Assembly (NCBI GenBank): GCA_963812915.1
Contig: CAWEXB010000013.1
Coordinates: 248,001 to 312,000, forward strand
Origin: JACVRW01 sp963812915
Lineage (GTDB): Bacteria > Actinomycetota > Thermoleophilia > Solirubrobacterales > Thermoleophilaceae
DNA: 64,000 nucleotides
Reading direction: 5' to 3'
The notes beneath the pieces are model-generated. The model was given only the letters and a program-made list of their open reading frames with translations, was not told the DNA's origin and ran no database searches. The position numbers were made by a program, and so were the translations under genes. This document shows, piece by piece, positions 15,608 to 25,184 of the stretch (its first letter is position 1; the number at the start of each line of letters is the position of its first letter).

Positions 15608-17083
15608 CTAGCTGCTATCCGTCCCCGCGGCAAGCCGCGCGCCGTGCTCGGCCGCAGCCTCCAGGAGCAGCTCCAGGTGCTCGGCCTCGGTGCGGAAGTT
15701 CACGATGCAGGCCCGCAGGCAGAAACGCCCGTTCAGAACGGCGTTCGAGCAGTAGACGCGGCCGTCGCCCATCACGGCCGTCATCACGCGCTCGTTGAGG
15801 CGGTCGAGCGCCTCGTCGTGCCCGCGCAGGGCGGGCGGTGCGTAGCGGAAGCAGCAGATCGACAGCGACACCGGTGCCATCAGCTCGAAGTCGGGGTGCT
15901 CGTCCACGAGCTCGCCGAGGTAGCGAGCGAGTGCGGCGTCGTGCGCGATGCGCCGGCCGTAGGCGGCGCGACCGTGCGCGAGCAGCGACAGCCAGATCCT
16001 CAGCGCCGCGAAGCCGCGGCTGAAGTCGGGGCCGTGCAACGCCAAATCCACTCCTTGACGCAGGTCCTCGTCGAGCCAGATGTACGTGGCATCGGTCGCG
16101 AACGAGGCGGCCAGGCGGCGGTGGTCGCGCACGATCACGCAACCCCCGAGGAGCGGCGTGTAGAGCCACTTGTGGGCATCGACGGCGATCGAGTCCGCCC
16201 GCTCGATGCCTGCGAGCAGCGGCCGCAGCTCGTCCGCCAGGGCCGCCGGGCCGCCGTAGCAGGCGTCCACGTGCAGGTGCGCCGCGTGGCGCTCGCAGAC
16301 GTCGGCGATCGCCGGCAACGGGTCGATAGCGCCGGTCGCTGTGGTCCCGGCGGTGGCGATCACGGCCGCCGGCACGAGGCCCGCGGCCAGGTCGCTCTCG
16401 ATCGCCTGCGTCAGGGCCTCGGGCCGCATGCTCCAGCGGTCGTCCACCTCGATCGCCCGCACAGCCTCGGATCCGAGCCCAAGAATGTCGGCCGCCCGCT
16501 GATGGACAACGTGCGATTCCGTGGAGGCGTAGAAGGCGAGGGGCGGCCCAGCCCGCAGGCCACCCCCGCGCGCGTCCTCACTCGCCCTGTCGCGGGCCAA
16601 CTTCAGACCCACCAGGTTCGCCACGGCGCCACCGGCAACCACCTGGCCGCCCGCCCCCGCCGGCAACCCGAAGCGGCCCGCGAGCCAGCGCATCAGCTGC
16701 TCCTCGATCGTCGTCGCTCCCGGCGAGAGCCTGAAACCGCCGGCGTTCTGGTTCAACGCCGCCGCCAGCAGATCGGCCGCCGCCCCCGGCACCGTGCCGG
16801 CGCCCGAGATGTAGGCGAGGAATCCCGGGTGGCCCGGATACATCGAGCTTTCGAACACGAGCGCGCGCAGGTGACCAAGGAGCTCTCCGCGCTCGAGCGG
16901 CTCCTCGGGAACGTCGATCGCGAGCGCCTCGCGCAGCTCGTCGGCCCGGAACTCGCGGCTCACCGGCAGCTCGGGTAGGCGCGCCAGCAGCTCGACCCAC
17001 AGGTCCACGGCGTCCTCGCCAAGCTGTCGGGCGCGATCGGGGTCCCAGTCGAGGTCGCGAAACGGCTCGGGGCGCTCGGGCAC
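15608..17083 (-). CDS. Pyridoxal-phosphate-dependent decarboxylase, group II family
   Basis: About 491 aa, related to aromatic-L-amino-acid, tyrosine and glutamate decarboxylases. The PLP lysine is in SIAVDAHKWLYTPLLGG; the cofactor His stacks in STESHVVHQRAADILG; HVDACYGGPAAL holds the Asp that binds the pyridine nitrogen. HPGFLAYISGAGTVPG and NQNAGGFRLSPGAT are substrate-entry blocks found in the group. The substrate (an aromatic amino acid is most likely) cannot be fixed. I chose GTG at 17083, eight bases after the metH stop, because sequence upstream of it in frame is metH shadow. It may be co-transcribed with metH. Confidence 0.85.
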   Translation of the reverse strand: MPERPEPFRDLDWDPDRARQLGEDAVDLWVELLARLPELPVSREFRADELREALAIDVPEEPLERGELLGHLRALVFESSMYPGHPGFLAYISGAGTVPGAAADLLAAALNQNAGGFRLSPGATTIEEQLMRWLAGRFGLPAGAGGQVVAGGAVANLVGLKLARDRASEDARGGGLRAGPPLAFYASTESHVVHQRAADILGLGSEAVRAIEVDDRWSMRPEALTQAIESDLAAGLVPAAVIATAGTTATGAIDPLPAIADVCERHAAHLHVDACYGGPAALADELRPLLAGIERADSIAVDAHKWLYTPLLGGCVIVRDHRRLAASFATDATYIWLDEDLRQGVDLALHGPDFSRGFAALRIWLSLLAHGRAAYGRRIAHDAALARYLGELVDEHPDFELMAPVSLSICCFRYAPPALRGHDEALDRLNERVMTAVMGDGRVYCSNAVLNGRFCLRACIVNFRTEAEHLELLLEAAAEHGARLAAGTDSS

Positions 17084-17091
17084 GGCGCGGC

Positions 17092-20000
17092 CTACGCCGG
17101 GACCTCGTCGCCGACCGGATCGCGCTCCGGAGGCAGAGCGCCCCCGCGCTCCGTACCCGCGATCAGCTCGTCCGGCGCCTTCTCCTTGGGCACGAAGCCG
17201 GACTTCATGCCGAAGTAGACCGCCTGCGGATGGTGCGCCACGATCGCCACCGTCGACTGCTCGGGCATCACGGCGTAGCCGTCCGAGAGCGTCATGCCGA
17301 TCTCCTCGAGGCCGAGCAGGCGCCACACCTTCTCATGCTCCGACTGCTCCGGGCAGGCGGGATAGCCCCACGAGTAGCGGCGGCCCTGGTCCGGGTCGAT
17401 TCCGAGCTGGCGGCGGATCTCCGAGTGCAGCCACTCGGCCAGCCCCTCCGCGGTCTGCACCCCGAGGCCGTGGGTGAAGAGCTGTTCGGCGAACTCGCCC
17501 TCGCGCTCGAGCCGCTGGATGAGCTCGGTGACCTCGGGGCCGACGGTCACGCCCTGGAGCGCAACCACGTCCCGATCGCCGGAGTCCAGCGGACGGAAGA
17601 AGTCGGTCAGGCAGATTCGGTCGTGCTTCGGCTGGCGCGGGAAGACCAGCCGCTCGAGCTCGCGCACCGGGTCGTCGGGGTCGAACACGACCAGCTCGTT
17701 GCCGTCGGCGGCAGCCGGAAAGTAGCCGAGCCGGGCCTTCGGGCGCAGGTAGTCCTGCTCCCTCCACATCCGCTCCAGGCGGGGCTGGAAGTCGCCCTGG
17801 ACCAGGCGCTCCCACTCCTCGCCCTTCACCCCGCGGCCGCCCCAGTGCAGCTTGAAGAGCACGTGGCGGTCGAGGTAGGGGAAGACCTCGTCGAGGTCGA
17901 CGTCCACGTCCCGGACTCCGGGGAAGGGCGGCTCCGGGATCGGCGCGTCGGTGCGCACCGCGGAGCGCACCGAGTCGTCGGTCACCGGCGGGCCGTCGTC
18001 CGTCCGCTCGCCCTTCTCACGCAGCTCGCGCGCCGCGTCGCGGGTCTTCGAGAGCAGCGCCGCCCGCGACTCGCCGTCGATCAGGGCGTCCATCGTGTCG
18101 AGGCCCTGGAACGCGTCCTTGCAGTAGAAGACGCCCGACTCGTAGATCTCGTCGGACTCCTTGCCCTTCGGGTAGAGGATGCGCCGCCCGAAGTCGCGGT
18201 TGATCGCCGCGCCCCCGATCAGCACCGGGAACTCGAGCCCGCGCTCGTGCAGCTCCTGAACGCAGGTCGGCATCTGCTTCGAGGTCGAGACGAGCAGCGC
18301 GGAGAGTCCGATCGCGTCGGCGTCGTTGTCGACCGCGGCGTTGATGATCGTGTCGATCGGGACCTGCTTGCCGAGGTCGATCACCGTGTAGCCGTTGTTG
18401 GTGAGGATCGTGTTGACGAGCGACTTGCCGATGTCGTGCACGTCGCCGAACACCGTCGCGATCACGACCTTGCCCTTGGTGTGGCCCTCCATCTTCTCGA
18501 GGTAGTTCTCGAGCTGGGCCACGGCCCGCTTCATCACCTCGGCCGACTGGAGCACGAACGGCAGGATCAGCTCGCCGGCGCCGAACTTGTCGCCCACCTC
18601 CTTCATGGCGGGGAGCAGCACGGTGTTCAGCGTCGGGACCGCGCCGATCTTCTCCACCGAGCGGTCGATCCAGTCCTCCACGCCCTCCTTCTTGCGACGC
18701 AGGATGTGGAAGTGGAGCGCCTCCTCGGGCTCCATGCCCTCGGTGGGGTCGCCCGCGCCCTCCTCCTCCGCCTCGCCCTTCTGCTCGAAGTGCGCGATGA
18801 AGCGCTCGAGCGCGTCCTGGCGCCGGTTGAAGACGAGGTCGTCGGTGAGCTCGCGCTCCTCCTCGGGGATCTCCGGATAGGGGGTGATGTGGTTCGGGTT
18901 GACCATCGCCAGGTCGAGTCCCGCCTCCACGCAGTGGTGCAGGAAGACCGAGTTGAGCACCGCCCGCGCCGTCGGGAGAGACGCCGAACGACACGTTCGA
19001 CACGCCCAGCGACGTCTGCACGCCCGGGATCTCCGCCTTGATGCGGCGGATGCCCTCCATCGTCTCGACCGCCGACGGCCTCCACTCCTCGTCGCCGGTC
19101 GTGAGCGTGAAGGTGAGCGCGTCGAAGATCAGCGCCTCGCGGTCGAGGCCGTGCTCGTCGCAGGCGAGCTCGACGATGCGCCGCGCCACCTCGAGCTTGC
19201 GCTCGGCGGTCTTGGCCATCCCCTGCTCGTCGATCGTGAGGGCGATCAGCGCCGCGCCGTGGGCCTTGGCGAGAGGAGCGACGACGTCGAGCTTGCCGCG
19301 CCCCGCCTCGAGGTTGACCGAGTTGACGATCGCCCGCCCCGGGATCTGCTCGAGCGCCGCCTGGATGACCTCGGGCTCGGTCGAGTCGACCTGGATCGGC
19401 GCCGGCTGCGTCAGCGCGATGCGCTTGACGACCTCGCGCATCTGCTCGTCCTCGTCCTGGCGCTCGGTCAGCGCCACGCACACGTCGAGAACGTGGGCGC
19501 CGCCCTGGACCTGGTCCTCGGCGACCTGGACCAGCCCGTCGTAGTCGTCCGCGAGCAGCAGCTCCTTGGCCTTGCGCGAGCCCTGGGAGTTCACTCGCTC
19601 GCCGACGAGCGTCGGGCGCGGCTCCTGCACCAGCGGCGTGGCGGTCATCATGCTCGAGACGAGCACGGGCGCGCGGTCCGGGCGCGCGAGCCGCGTCGCG
19701 ACCGCCCACGCGCTCGACGATCGCGCGGATGTGGTCCGGGCGTCGTGCCGCAGCAGCCGCCGACGATCGGAGACGCCGTGGCGCTCCACGAACTCCTGCA
19801 GCGTGTTCGCCAGCGGGTCCGGCTCCTCGGGGAAGATCGTCTCGCCGTTCGGCCCCTGGAGCGGCAGCCCCGCGTTCGGGATGCAGTGCACGGGCACCGG
19901 GCTGAACTCGCCCAGGTAGCGGATCGCGTCGCGCATGTCCTCGGGCCCGGTCGAGCAGTTGAGTCCGATCGCGTCGACGTCGAGGGCGGTGAGCGTGGTC

Positions 20001-20630
20001 AGCACCGCCTGGATGTCGGTGCCCAGCAGCATCTTGCCGCCCTGCGGCAGTAGCGAAACGCTCGTCTGGATCGGCACCCTGCGGCCGGTGAGCTTGAAGG
20101 CCTCGCGAGCGCCGAACACCGCCGCCTTGACCTCGAGGATGTCCTGCGCGGTCTCGATGATGAGTCAGGTCGGCGCCGCCCTCGATCAGGTTCTGGGCCT
20201 GCTCGGTGAACACGTCGAACAGCTCGCCGAACGTGATCCTCCCGAGCGTGGGGTCGTCGCTCGCCGGCAGCTGACCGGTGGGGCCGATCGAGCCGGCCAC
20301 GAAGCGCCCGTCGCCGGCGGCGGCCCTGGCGATCTCCGCGGCCCTGCGATTGATCTCGCCCGTCTGGTCGCCGAGACCCCACTCCTCGAGCTTCAGGCGG
20401 CTCGCTTGGAAGGTGTCGGTCTCGAGGACCTCCGCGCCCGCCTCGAGCATCGACTCGTGCACGCCCTGAATGACGTCCGGGCGGTTGAGCACGAGCACCT
20501 CGTGGCACTTGCCCGGAAGTCCGCCGTAGTCATCCGTGGAGAGGTCGAACTGCTCGAGCGTCGCGCCCATGCCGCCGTCGAAGACGACGACCCGGGTGCG
20601 TACCGCGTCGATGTAGTCGCGCTCGGCCAA
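17092..20630 (-). CDS. metH: Cobalamin-dependent methionine synthase (five frameshifts)
   Basis: Transfers a methyl group from methyltetrahydrofolate to homocysteine. Once joined it is near 1,175 aa, normal for MetH, with all modules in order: homocysteine domain (DGGMGATLEQ, GLNCSTGPE, GGCCGTTP zinc cysteines), pterin domain (VGERVNSQGSRKAKELL), B12 domain (DVHDIGKS with the axial His) and activation domain (GYPACPEQSEH). Five single-base insertions interrupt it, at about 20160, 19770, 19742, 19690 and 18965; deleting one base at each restores the family sequence. Three of them fall within 80 bases and bring the frame back. True inactivation is unlikely given intact motifs on every side. Start taken as TTG 20630; the ATG at 20657 sits inside a palindrome and precedes non-homologous residues. 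Confidence 0.88.
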
Positions 20631-20646
20631 GGGGCAATCGTACCAA

Positions 20647-20667
20647 CCTTGACACATTGTGTGAAGG
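20647..20667. promoter_or_regulatory. 21-bp near-perfect palindrome ahead of metH
   Basis: Arms CCTTGACACA and TGTGTGAAGG around a single central T; only one base pair fails to match. It is AT-richer than its surroundings and lies 17-37 nt upstream of the proposed metH start, right after the end of the glycosyltransferase gene. This fits an operator or an overlapping promoter for metH. The cognate regulator is not known, and no cobalamin or SAM riboswitch was recognised here. Confidence 0.55.
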
Positions 20668-20682
20668 TGTCTAGTCGCTGAC

Positions 20683-23020
20683 CTACGGCCCCGTCGCGCC
20701 CGACCTCGGACCTCGCGCCGCGACCGTGCCCAGCTCGACCGGGGCCGCGTGCAGCGCCCGCACGCGCAGGTCCTTCCAGGTCATCCCCTCGCGCACCAGC
20801 GCCGGCATGCCCGAGCACCAGCGCGGTCGCGATCTCCACCGCCTGCAGGATGATCCCGTAGGCGAGCGCGTCCGTCTTGCCCACCCCGTACGCGGACAGC
20901 ACCGCGACGCAGGCCGCCTGGAAGACACCCAGGTTCGAGGGCACCGCCGGCAGGGCCGCGGTCACGTTGACCGCGAACAGCACGGCGGCGGCGGCGCCCA
21001 TGCCGGCCCGGTGGTCGAGTCCGAGCGCCACGAGGAGGACGTAGCAGGCGAGCCACTGGACCCCCCAGGCGGCCATCTGGTTGAGCGCCGCCCAGCCCCC
21101 CAGCCTCGGCTTGCGGAAGACCTGGAGGCCCGAGCGCACCTGGAGCATCGCCTTGCGCGCCTTGGCGGCGGCCTGCTGCACTCGCTGGAAGCGCGATGGC
21201 TTGCCGCGTCGCAAGAGCCAGGGCGTCGATACGACGAGGAGGAGGACGACCACCGGCGCCAGCGTGGCCAGCACGAGCGCGTCCTCGTTGCCCTGGAACA
21301 GCCCGACCGTGGCGAACATCACGGCGCCAAGCCCGGTCAGGGCGAGGATGTTGAGCAGCGTCTGCGAGACGAGGGTGCCGAGCACCACCGGGAACCGGTC
21401 GCGCATGCGTCCCAGCCGGCGCGCGACGATCAGCGCACGCGAGGGCTCGCCGAGCCTCGCCGGGAGGGTCGCCGACATCAGCACCCCGATCATCGTCCCG
21501 CGGGCGGCGTCTCGCCGGCGCACGCGGACGCCCGGCGGCAGCGCGGCGCGCAAGATGGCGTGCCAGGACTCCGCGCGCAGCAGCATCGACGCGCACATCA
21601 GCGCGAACGCGACCAGCACCCAGACCGGGGTTGCCGCGAGCAGCGCGCGGCCGATCGACTCGATCCCGATGCGCTGAAGCGCCAGCGCGGCGAGACCGGC
21701 GCCGGCCGCGATCCCCACGCCGATGAGCGCACGCCGCAACCCGCGCGCGGCGCGGCGCGGACCGGCCGCGGACCGGCTCGGCTCGAGCGACGGCAGCCGC
21801 TCGCGGCGCCCGGGCGGCTGGGGGTCGGCGGGCGCCACGCCGGTGCGTCGCGCGGCCCGCGCGAGGCGGCCCTCCGGACGCGGCAGGCTCAGCGCCTCCT
21901 CGTACACCTCGACCACGTCGCTCGCCACGCGCGGCCAGGCAAACCGCTCCGCGCGCTCGCGGGCGGCCGTGGCCATTCGGCTGCGCCGGTCGGGGTCGAA
22001 GGCCAGCCCGTGCAGGGCCTCGCCGAGCTCGACGGCGTCGCCCATCGGCACCAGCAGCCCGTCCACGCCGTCGCGCACCACGTCGCGGTAGCCGGCGATG
22101 TCGGAGGCCACGACCGGGGTACCGGAAGCGAACGCCTCCGTCAGCACCATCCCAAAGCTCTCGCCGCCGAGCGACGGCGCGCACAGCACGTCGGTCGCGC
22201 CCAGCAGGCGCCACTTCTCGTCCTCGGACACGCGCCCGGCCACCTCGACCCCCTCGGGATCGAGCAGCAGCGGCTGCACCTCCTCCGGCGTGGCGCCGGC
22301 CACGGTCAGGCGCGCCTCGACGCCGGCGCCGCGCAGCGCCTCGAAGGCGCGCAGCAGGACCGGCAGCCCCTTGCGCTCCTCCGCGCGCCCCACGAACAGG
22401 ATGCGCAGCTCGCGGTGGGGCCGCGCGGGATCCGGGCGCGCCGCGGAGATGTCGACCCCGTTCGGCACGACGCGGTAGCGGCCGCCGTAGTAGCGCTGCG
22501 CCGACCACCGCGCCGCTTCCGAGACCGCGATCCGAGCACTCAGCTTGCGGTAGAGGCGGCGGGCTCCCGCGAGGTTGGCGATCCCGTTCGCGAGCCGACT
22601 GGTCGAGTAGGTGTGGAACGTGCCGACCACGGGGGCGCGCGCGTGCTCGGTCGCGAACCAGCTCACGGCGAAGGCGTTCGGCTCGTGCACGTGGACGACG
22701 TCGTAGCCGCCGGTTCGCAGCTCGTGGCCCAGCACGGCGGCCCCAACCGGGAAGAGCGACAGGTTCGAGACCGCGCCGTTCATCGGGAGGCCGAGCGTCC
22801 GCCCGAGCGGGATCAGGTGATCGGGCAGGGGCCTGCACTGCGGCGATGCGCCGCGATGCAAGAAACGCGCCAGACGGTCGTCGGGATCGTACGGGGCCAA
22901 CAGCCGGACCTCGTGGCCCAGCCCGAGAAGCTCACCTGCGAGAGCCTCGACATGAAGCCCGACGCCGCCCGGATACGTGTACGAGTAGGGCGAGACCAGC
23001 GCGACACGCACGTGAGTCAT
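20683..23020 (-). CDS. GT4 glycosyltransferase fused to a UPF0104 flippase-like domain (one frameshift)
   Basis: About 778 aa. Residues 1-380 are a GT-B fold glycosyltransferase of family 4, like the PimA mannosyltransferase: YTYPGGVGLHVEALA, HVHEPNAF, GTFHTYS, VVPNGVD, FVGRAEERKG, and the donor site CAPSLGGESFGMVLTEAFASG. A Pro/Arg-rich linker leads to a C-terminal membrane domain of the lysylphosphatidylglycerol-synthase-TM/UPF0104 type with about 8 helices (SATLPARLGEPSRA, ALPAVPSNLGVFQ). The fusion suggests sugar transfer to a lipid coupled with movement across the membrane. At about 20809 an extra C shifts the frame; the true end is GMTWKDLRVRALHAAPVEL. The GTG/ATG start is at 23020, 22 nt from the divergent HemQ-like gene. 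Confidence 0.85.
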
Positions 23021-23042
23021 CCTATCGGGGAGACTTGTTGAA

Positions 23043-23742
23043 GTGACCGAGCACCGTAATTACGTCAAATACACCTTCCTGAAGGTCGATCCTGCCTGGC
23101 GGCGCCGGTCCGCCGACGAGCGGGCGGCGGACAAGGGCGAGTTCGCGGCCGCTTGCAGGGAATTCGCCGAGGACCACTACCTGCGCGCGTACTCGCTCGT
23201 CGGCACCCGGGGCGACTGCGACCTGATGGTGCGGGCGATCGCCCGCACGCTCGACCCGATCCACGAGCTGCACGTGCTTCTCAACCAGAGCGGCCTGATG
23301 CGCTTCGTCGAACATGCCGTACTCCTACCTGGCGATGACGAAGGAATCGCCCTACTCGGACGAGCCGGACAAGCCCCTCCGGCCGAGGGCGGGCGCCGAC
23401 TCGAAATACCTGATCGTGTACCCGATGTGGAAGAAGCGGGAGTGGTACCGGCTGCCCGAGGAGGAGCGCATGCGGGTGATGCGGGACCACATCGCGGTGG
23501 CCCGCCGATTCACGAGCATCGAGACGAACACCTCCTACTCCTTCGGCCTCGACGACCAGGAGTTCGTCGTGGCGTTCGACGCCGACGATCCGGCCGAGTT
23601 CCTCGACCTCGTCCAGGAGCTGCGCGGCACGGAATCGAGCGCCTACACGGAGTCCGAGACCCCGATCTTCACCTGCATCTCGGCCTCGATCGAACGCGCG
23701 CTCGACGCGCTGGATGGCGAGGTCGTCAGGGCGCCGGCGTAG
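23043..23742 (+). CDS. hemQ: Chlorite-dismutase-fold protein, HemQ-like (one frameshift)
   Basis: Heme-binding family that includes coproheme decarboxylase HemQ, the last step of coproporphyrin-dependent heme synthesis in Gram-positive bacteria. After repair it has about 232 aa. The second half carries VYPMWKKREWYRLPEEERM, matching the conserved YP-(x)n-WY-LPEEER block with the catalytic Tyr, then MRDHIAVARRF with the proximal His, and FGLDDQEFVVAFD. The N-terminal half (RNYVKYTFLKVDPAWRR, DCDLMVRAIA) is in another frame; one extra C at 23313 (GAA-C-ATG) separates them. GTG start at 23043. It overlaps the convergent fprA end by 17 nt. HemQ identity is likely but a general Cld-like role is possible. 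Confidence 0.72.
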
Positions 23743-25144
23743 CCTCCCGCGCCGCGTCGAGCAGCTCCTCGAAGCTGCAGAGCTTCACCCGCGGGCGACC
23801 GTGGGGCTCGCCGGCCGACTTCTCCGCCCGGTCGATCGCCTCCCAGCCCGCGTAGGTCACGTGCTCCGGCGCGCGCTGCGCGAGCAGGGCGTCGAGCGAA
23901 TCCCGGTCGGGGTCCGCCGGCTGGAGGAGACGGCCGGCGTCCACGTCCTCGAGCAGCCGGTCGATGGTCTCCTGAGCGTCGCGCTTGTTGGTGCCGATGA
24001 TCCCGGTGGGGCCCCGCTTGATCCAACCAACCACGTACTCGCCGGCGAGGGGCCCACCTCCCTCGGCGACGACCCGGCCGCCCTCGTTTGGGATGACGCA
24101 GCCGCGCTCGTCGAAGGGGAGTCCCTCGATCGGCGTGCCGCGGTATCCGATCGAGCGGAACACCAGCCCGCACTCGATCTCCTCGACCTCATCGGTCGGC
24201 CGTGCGCGCAGCGCCCCCGACTCGTCCGCGATCAGCTCGTTGCGGCAGATGCGGATGCCCTCGACCCGCTCCTCACCCAGGATCTCGACCGGCGAGACGA
24301 GGAAGCGCAGCACGATGCGGCGCGGCTTGCCGGTCGGCTCACGCGCCGCGTAGCCGGACAGGATCTCGACGTTCTTCTTCGCCGTCTTGCTGGCCGCGTC
24401 GCTCTCGATGAACGTCCTGCTCCGCGGATCGAGCTCGACGTCGCGCGGATCCACGAACACGTCGGCCTCGGTCATCTCGCCCAGCTCGAGCAACTCGGGG
24501 TTGGTGAAGGCGACCTGCGCCGGCCCCCGCCGGCCCAAGACCACGATCTCCCTCACCCTCGACTCGGCCAGCACCTCGAGCGCGTGGTCGGCCACGTCGG
24601 TCTCGGCCAGCTCGTCGCGGGTGAGGGCGAGCATGCGCGCCACGTCCGTCGCGACGTTTCCGTTGCCGATCACGACCGCGCGCTCGTGCGACAGGTCGAA
24701 CTCCAGGTCCCGGTAGTCCGGATGGCCGTTGTACCAGGCCACGAACTCGGTGGCCGCCCAGCTGCCGGGCAGATCCTCGCCCGGGATCCCCATCCGCCTG
24801 TCGGTCTGCGCACCCACGGCGTAGATCAACGCGTGATAGCGCTCGGTGAGGTCGTCGTGGCGGATGTCGCGCCCGAACTCGACGTTGCCGTAGAAGCGGA
24901 ACTCCGGGTGGGCCGCCGTCTTCTCGTACACCCGGCTCACCGCCTTGATGTTCGGGTGGTCCGGCGCCACCCCGCCTCGGACCAGCCCCCACGGCGTCGG
25001 CAGCCGGTCGTACATGTCCACCTGCGCGCACAGATCCGGGTGCGACTTCGATTTCAGCAGGTGGCCGGCGGCGTAGAAGCCGGCCGGGCCGGAGCCGATG
25101 ATCGCGACTCGCAGGGGTTTGTCGATCGTTCCGATTGGTGCCAT
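23726..25144 (-). CDS. fprA: Ferredoxin/adrenodoxin-type NADP reductase
   Basis: 472 aa FAD enzyme that passes electrons between NADPH and ferredoxin, like mycobacterial FprA. FAD site VAIIGSGPAGFYAAGHLL at the start, the family block RLPTPWGLVRGGVAPDHP, NADP site VVIGNGNVATDVARML, and the C-terminal GWIKRGPTGIIGTNKRDA which closes over the cofactors. The last 40-50 residues hold the usual small extension. ATG at 25144, divergent from the Ppx/GppA gene 40 nt away. No ferredoxin gene is adjacent. Confidence 0.93.
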   Translation of the reverse strand: MAPIGTIDKPLRVAIIGSGPAGFYAAGHLLKSKSHPDLCAQVDMYDRLPTPWGLVRGGVAPDHPNIKAVSRVYEKTAAHPEFRFYGNVEFGRDIRHDDLTERYHALIYAVGAQTDRRMGIPGEDLPGSWAATEFVAWYNGHPDYRDLEFDLSHERAVVIGNGNVATDVARMLALTRDELAETDVADHALEVLAESRVREIVVLGRRGPAQVAFTNPELLELGEMTEADVFVDPRDVELDPRSRTFIESDAASKTAKKNVEILSGYAAREPTGKPRRIVLRFLVSPVEILGEERVEGIRICRNELIADESGALRARPTDEVEEIECGLVFRSIGYRGTPIEGLPFDERGCVIPNEGGRVVAEGGGPLAGEYVVGWIKRGPTGIIGTNKRDAQETIDRLLEDVDAGRLLQPADPDRDSLDALLAQRAPEHVTYAGWEAIDRAEKSAGEPHGRPRVKLCSFEELLDAAREATPAP

Positions 25145-25184
25145 GGGCGCCCGATCGGGAGGCTAGCGACGGCCCCCGTCGGCC

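Noticed and set aside
17092..20630. Programmed frameshifting in metH and other broken genes
   Set aside because: The inserted bases have no shared slippery motif or downstream structure, they occur in many unrelated genes, and three fall within 90 bases of one gene. Sequencing error explains all with one cause.
20655..20657. ATG 20657 as the start of metH
   Set aside because: It lies in the centre of the palindrome, has no ribosome-binding site, and the nine residues it adds do not match the family.
20630..20682. Cobalamin or SAM riboswitch before metH
   Set aside because: The gap is only about 50 nt and holds a palindrome; it lacks the B12-box and the length needed for either riboswitch.
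23643..24173. 176-codon - strand frame over the end of fprA
   Set aside because: It is fprA shadow; the convergent overlap of fprA and the HemQ-like gene is 17 nt and explains both ends.
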